From contig NZ_QOCG01000006.1 of assembly GCF_003318235.1 (NCBI RefSeq), positions 1-64,000 on the forward strand: a DNA stretch of 64,000 bases. The letters run 5' to 3'. This stretch comes from Loktanella sp. D2R18. GTDB lineage: Bacteria; Pseudomonadota; Alphaproteobacteria; Rhodobacterales; Rhodobacteraceae. The position numbers were made by a program, and so were the translations under genes. Positions 62,728 to 64,000 of this stretch are shown in pieces (the first letter of the stretch is position 1; each line of letters begins with the position of its first letter). Below the pieces are notes generated by a model. The model was given only the letters and a program-made list of their open reading frames with translations, did no database searches and had not been told where the DNA came from.

Positions 62728-63348
62728 ATGACTAAACGTACCGCTGCCAAGTACAAAATTGACCGCCGGATGGGCGAAAACATCTGGGGTCGTCCGAAAT
62801 CCCCAGTAAACCGTCGTGAATACGGCCCCGGCCAGCACGGTCAGCGCCGCAAAGGCAAACTTTCCGATTTCGGTACACAGCTGCGCGCAAAGCAAAAGCT
62901 AAAAGGTTACTATGGTGACCTGACCGAGAAACAGTTCCGCCGCATCTACGGCGAAGCCGAGCGTGTTAAAGGCGATACAGGTGAAAACCTCATCGGTCTG
63001 CTCGAGCGCCGCTTGGACGCTGTCGTTTACCGCGCGAAATTCGTGCCAACTGTTTTTGCCGCACGTCAGTTCGTGAACCACGGCCACGTCACAGTGAACG
63101 GTAAGAAAGTGAACATTCCTTCCTACCGTGTGAAAGAAGGCGACGTGATCGAAGTGCGTCAGAAGTCTAAGCAGTTGGAACTGGTTTTGGTTGCTTCACA
63201 ACTGCCAGAGCGTGACGTTCCTGACTACATGGAAGTTGACCACTCCAAGATGGTAGCGACATTCGTACGCACACCAACTTTGGGCGATGTGCCTTACCCG
63301 GTCACAATGGAACCAAACCTCGTGGTCGAATTCTACGCCAAGAACTAA
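62728..63348 (+). CDS. rpsD: 30S ribosomal protein S4
   Basis: A 206-residue S4 protein, full length. It has the N-terminal basic domain ([23 protein letters not shown]), [38 protein letters not shown], then the S4 RNA-binding domain with [25 protein letters not shown]. It nucleates assembly of the 30S body by binding 16S rRNA. An AAGGAGA ribosome site precedes the ATG. It stands alone, as in many Rhodobacterales. Confidence 0.97.
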   Translation: MTKRTAAKYKIDRRMGENIWGRPKSPVNRREYGPGQHGQRRKGKLSDFGTQLRAKQKLKGYYGDLTEKQFRRIYGEAERVKGDTGENLIGLLERRLDAVVYRAKFVPTVFAARQFVNHGHVTVNGKKVNIPSYRVKEGDVIEVRQKSKQLELVLVASQLPERDVPDYMEVDHSKMVATFVRTPTLGDVPYPVTMEPNLVVEFYAKN

Positions 63349-63370
63349 TCGTTCTTGCAATTGCGATTTC

Positions 63371-63399
63371 AAAGGCCGCGCCATCTGGTGCGGCCTTTT
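63371..63399 (+). terminator. Rho-independent terminator of rpsD
   Basis: AAAGGCCGC (63371-63379) and GCGGCCTTTT (63390-63399) form a GC-rich stem with a ten-base loop, followed by a T tract (TTTTGCGTTTT), 23 bases after the rpsD stop. Confidence 0.85.
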
Positions 63400-63474
63400 G
63401 CGTTTTGCGGTTTGATCTACCACAAGGCCCCTATGTGCGTTTCGCGGTAAGGTTGCACTGGAAGGGAGCCCCCA

Positions 63475-63972
63475 ATGGCCGCAACAACCAAAACAGCACT
63501 CCTTGAGATTTCACAAAAAGAATTCGCCAAGCTGTCAAAGCTTGTCGGTGCGATTGATGCCAATATGGCAATGAGGAAGGGTGATGAAGATACCTCAATC
63601 AAGGACGTTATCGCGCACCGCGCCCACTGGATCAGCCTATTCTTAGGGTGGTATGCAAACGGGCAAGCAGGAAAGGCTGTGTTCTTTCCCGCTGAAGGGT
63701 ACAAGTGGAACGATCTAAAACGCTACAACGCCGATCTACGCCAGCGCCAGAGCGACCTAGACTGGAGTGGCGCGAAATCTGCGTTGGTATCGAGGTATGA
63801 CGATTTGATTGTATTTATCACTTCGAAGTCCGAGGCAGAGCTTTACGGTGGTCCGATGAAAGGCGCCAATAACAAATGGACGCCGGGGCGCTGGGCTGAA
63901 GCGGCCGGACCGAGCCATTTTCGATCGGCTGCGAAATTCTTGCGCGCAGAATTACGTTCACGTGAACTCTAA
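63475..63972 (+). CDS. ClbS/DfsB-family four-helix-bundle protein (DUF1706)
   Basis: A 165-residue protein with the DinB-like helical pattern of the ClbS/DfsB family: LLEISQKEFAKLSKLVGAI, SIKDVIAHRAHWISLFLGWY, WNDLKRYNADLRQR and the C-terminal WAEAAGPSHFRSAAKFLRAEL. GGAG lies upstream of the ATG at 63475. ClbS is a colibactin self-resistance protein, but most family members are uncharacterised and no such toxin genes are seen here, so the name gives fold, not function. Confidence 0.8.
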   Translation: MAATTKTALLEISQKEFAKLSKLVGAIDANMAMRKGDEDTSIKDVIAHRAHWISLFLGWYANGQAGKAVFFPAEGYKWNDLKRYNADLRQRQSDLDWSGAKSALVSRYDDLIVFITSKSEAELYGGPMKGANNKWTPGRWAEAAGPSHFRSAAKFLRAELRSREL

Positions 63973-64000
63973 CTTGAGATCAATAAATTAGACGCGTATG

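Noticed and set aside
63475-63972. ClbS-like protein as evidence for a colibactin-type toxin system
   Set aside because: The family is widespread and mostly uncharacterised, and no polyketide or peptide synthase genes lie in the window.

Overview
The window looks like a chromosomal segment of a marine Rhodobacterales bacterium (Roseobacter group; an Octadecabacter- or Loktanella-like organism would fit). Reasons: an alphaproteobacterial rpsD, moderate to high GC, and many amino-acid, polyamine and betaine uptake and catabolic operons, each with its own regulator, next to decayed insertion sequences and broken genes. Genus is an inference; no database search was possible.

Layout. 1-1.1 kb: remnants of two IS3-family elements, one ending inside the other, then a degenerate unknown ORF. 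1.3-7.3 kb: a class III aminotransferase divergent from a TetR regulator and a complete PotB/PotC/PotA/PotD-type polyamine ABC importer. 8-18.9 kb: a locus with a ProC-like reductase and a class IV aminotransferase, a fused aconitase X dehydratase (the family of cis-3-hydroxy-L-proline dehydratase), a polar amino-acid ABC importer, a DadA-like flavoenzyme, a class III aminotransferase and a MocR regulator. 19.5-30.8 kb: a LysR-controlled operon (amino-acid importer, class III aminotransferase, CoA-transferase A/B, two M20 hydrolases, thiolase, alanine racemase) that looks like a beta-amino-acid or N-acyl-amino-acid pathway. It carries three separate lesions: a permease frameshift, a thiolase nonsense codon, and a racemase cut off by an IS3 fragment. 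31-35.6 kb: gcvT-gcvH-gcvP behind a tandem glycine riboswitch. 35.7-38.5 kb: three stand-alone dehydrogenases. 38.5-42 kb: an ECF sigma factor, a candidate membrane anti-sigma factor and a subtilase, then a multi-pass membrane protein. 42.1-49.5 kb: a carnitine/gamma-butyrobetaine operon with a CdhR-like regulator. 49.5-51.8 kb: a serine recombinase and a PIN-like protein beside tRNA-Ser(GCU), resembling a very small integrated element. 52.1-61 kb: GbsR-like regulator, DUF4166 protein, LysR regulator and a tightly coupled HyuA-HyuB-FAD oxidase-HpaI aldolase-uronate-dehydrogenase-like operon. 61-64 kb: a small secreted protein, two paired DUF606-type membrane proteins, rpsD and a ClbS/DfsB-family protein.

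How it fits together. Most operons import a nitrogenous solute and remove its nitrogen by transamination or flavin oxidation. Carnitine breakdown should end in glycine betaine and acetoacetate. Betaine demethylation, whose genes are not in this window, would feed glycine to the riboswitch-controlled cleavage system that is here. The most unusual material is the aconitase X locus, the decaying CoA-transferase/thiolase operon, and the HyuAB-aldolase-dehydrogenase operon. No CRISPR array, rRNA operon or replication origin was seen.
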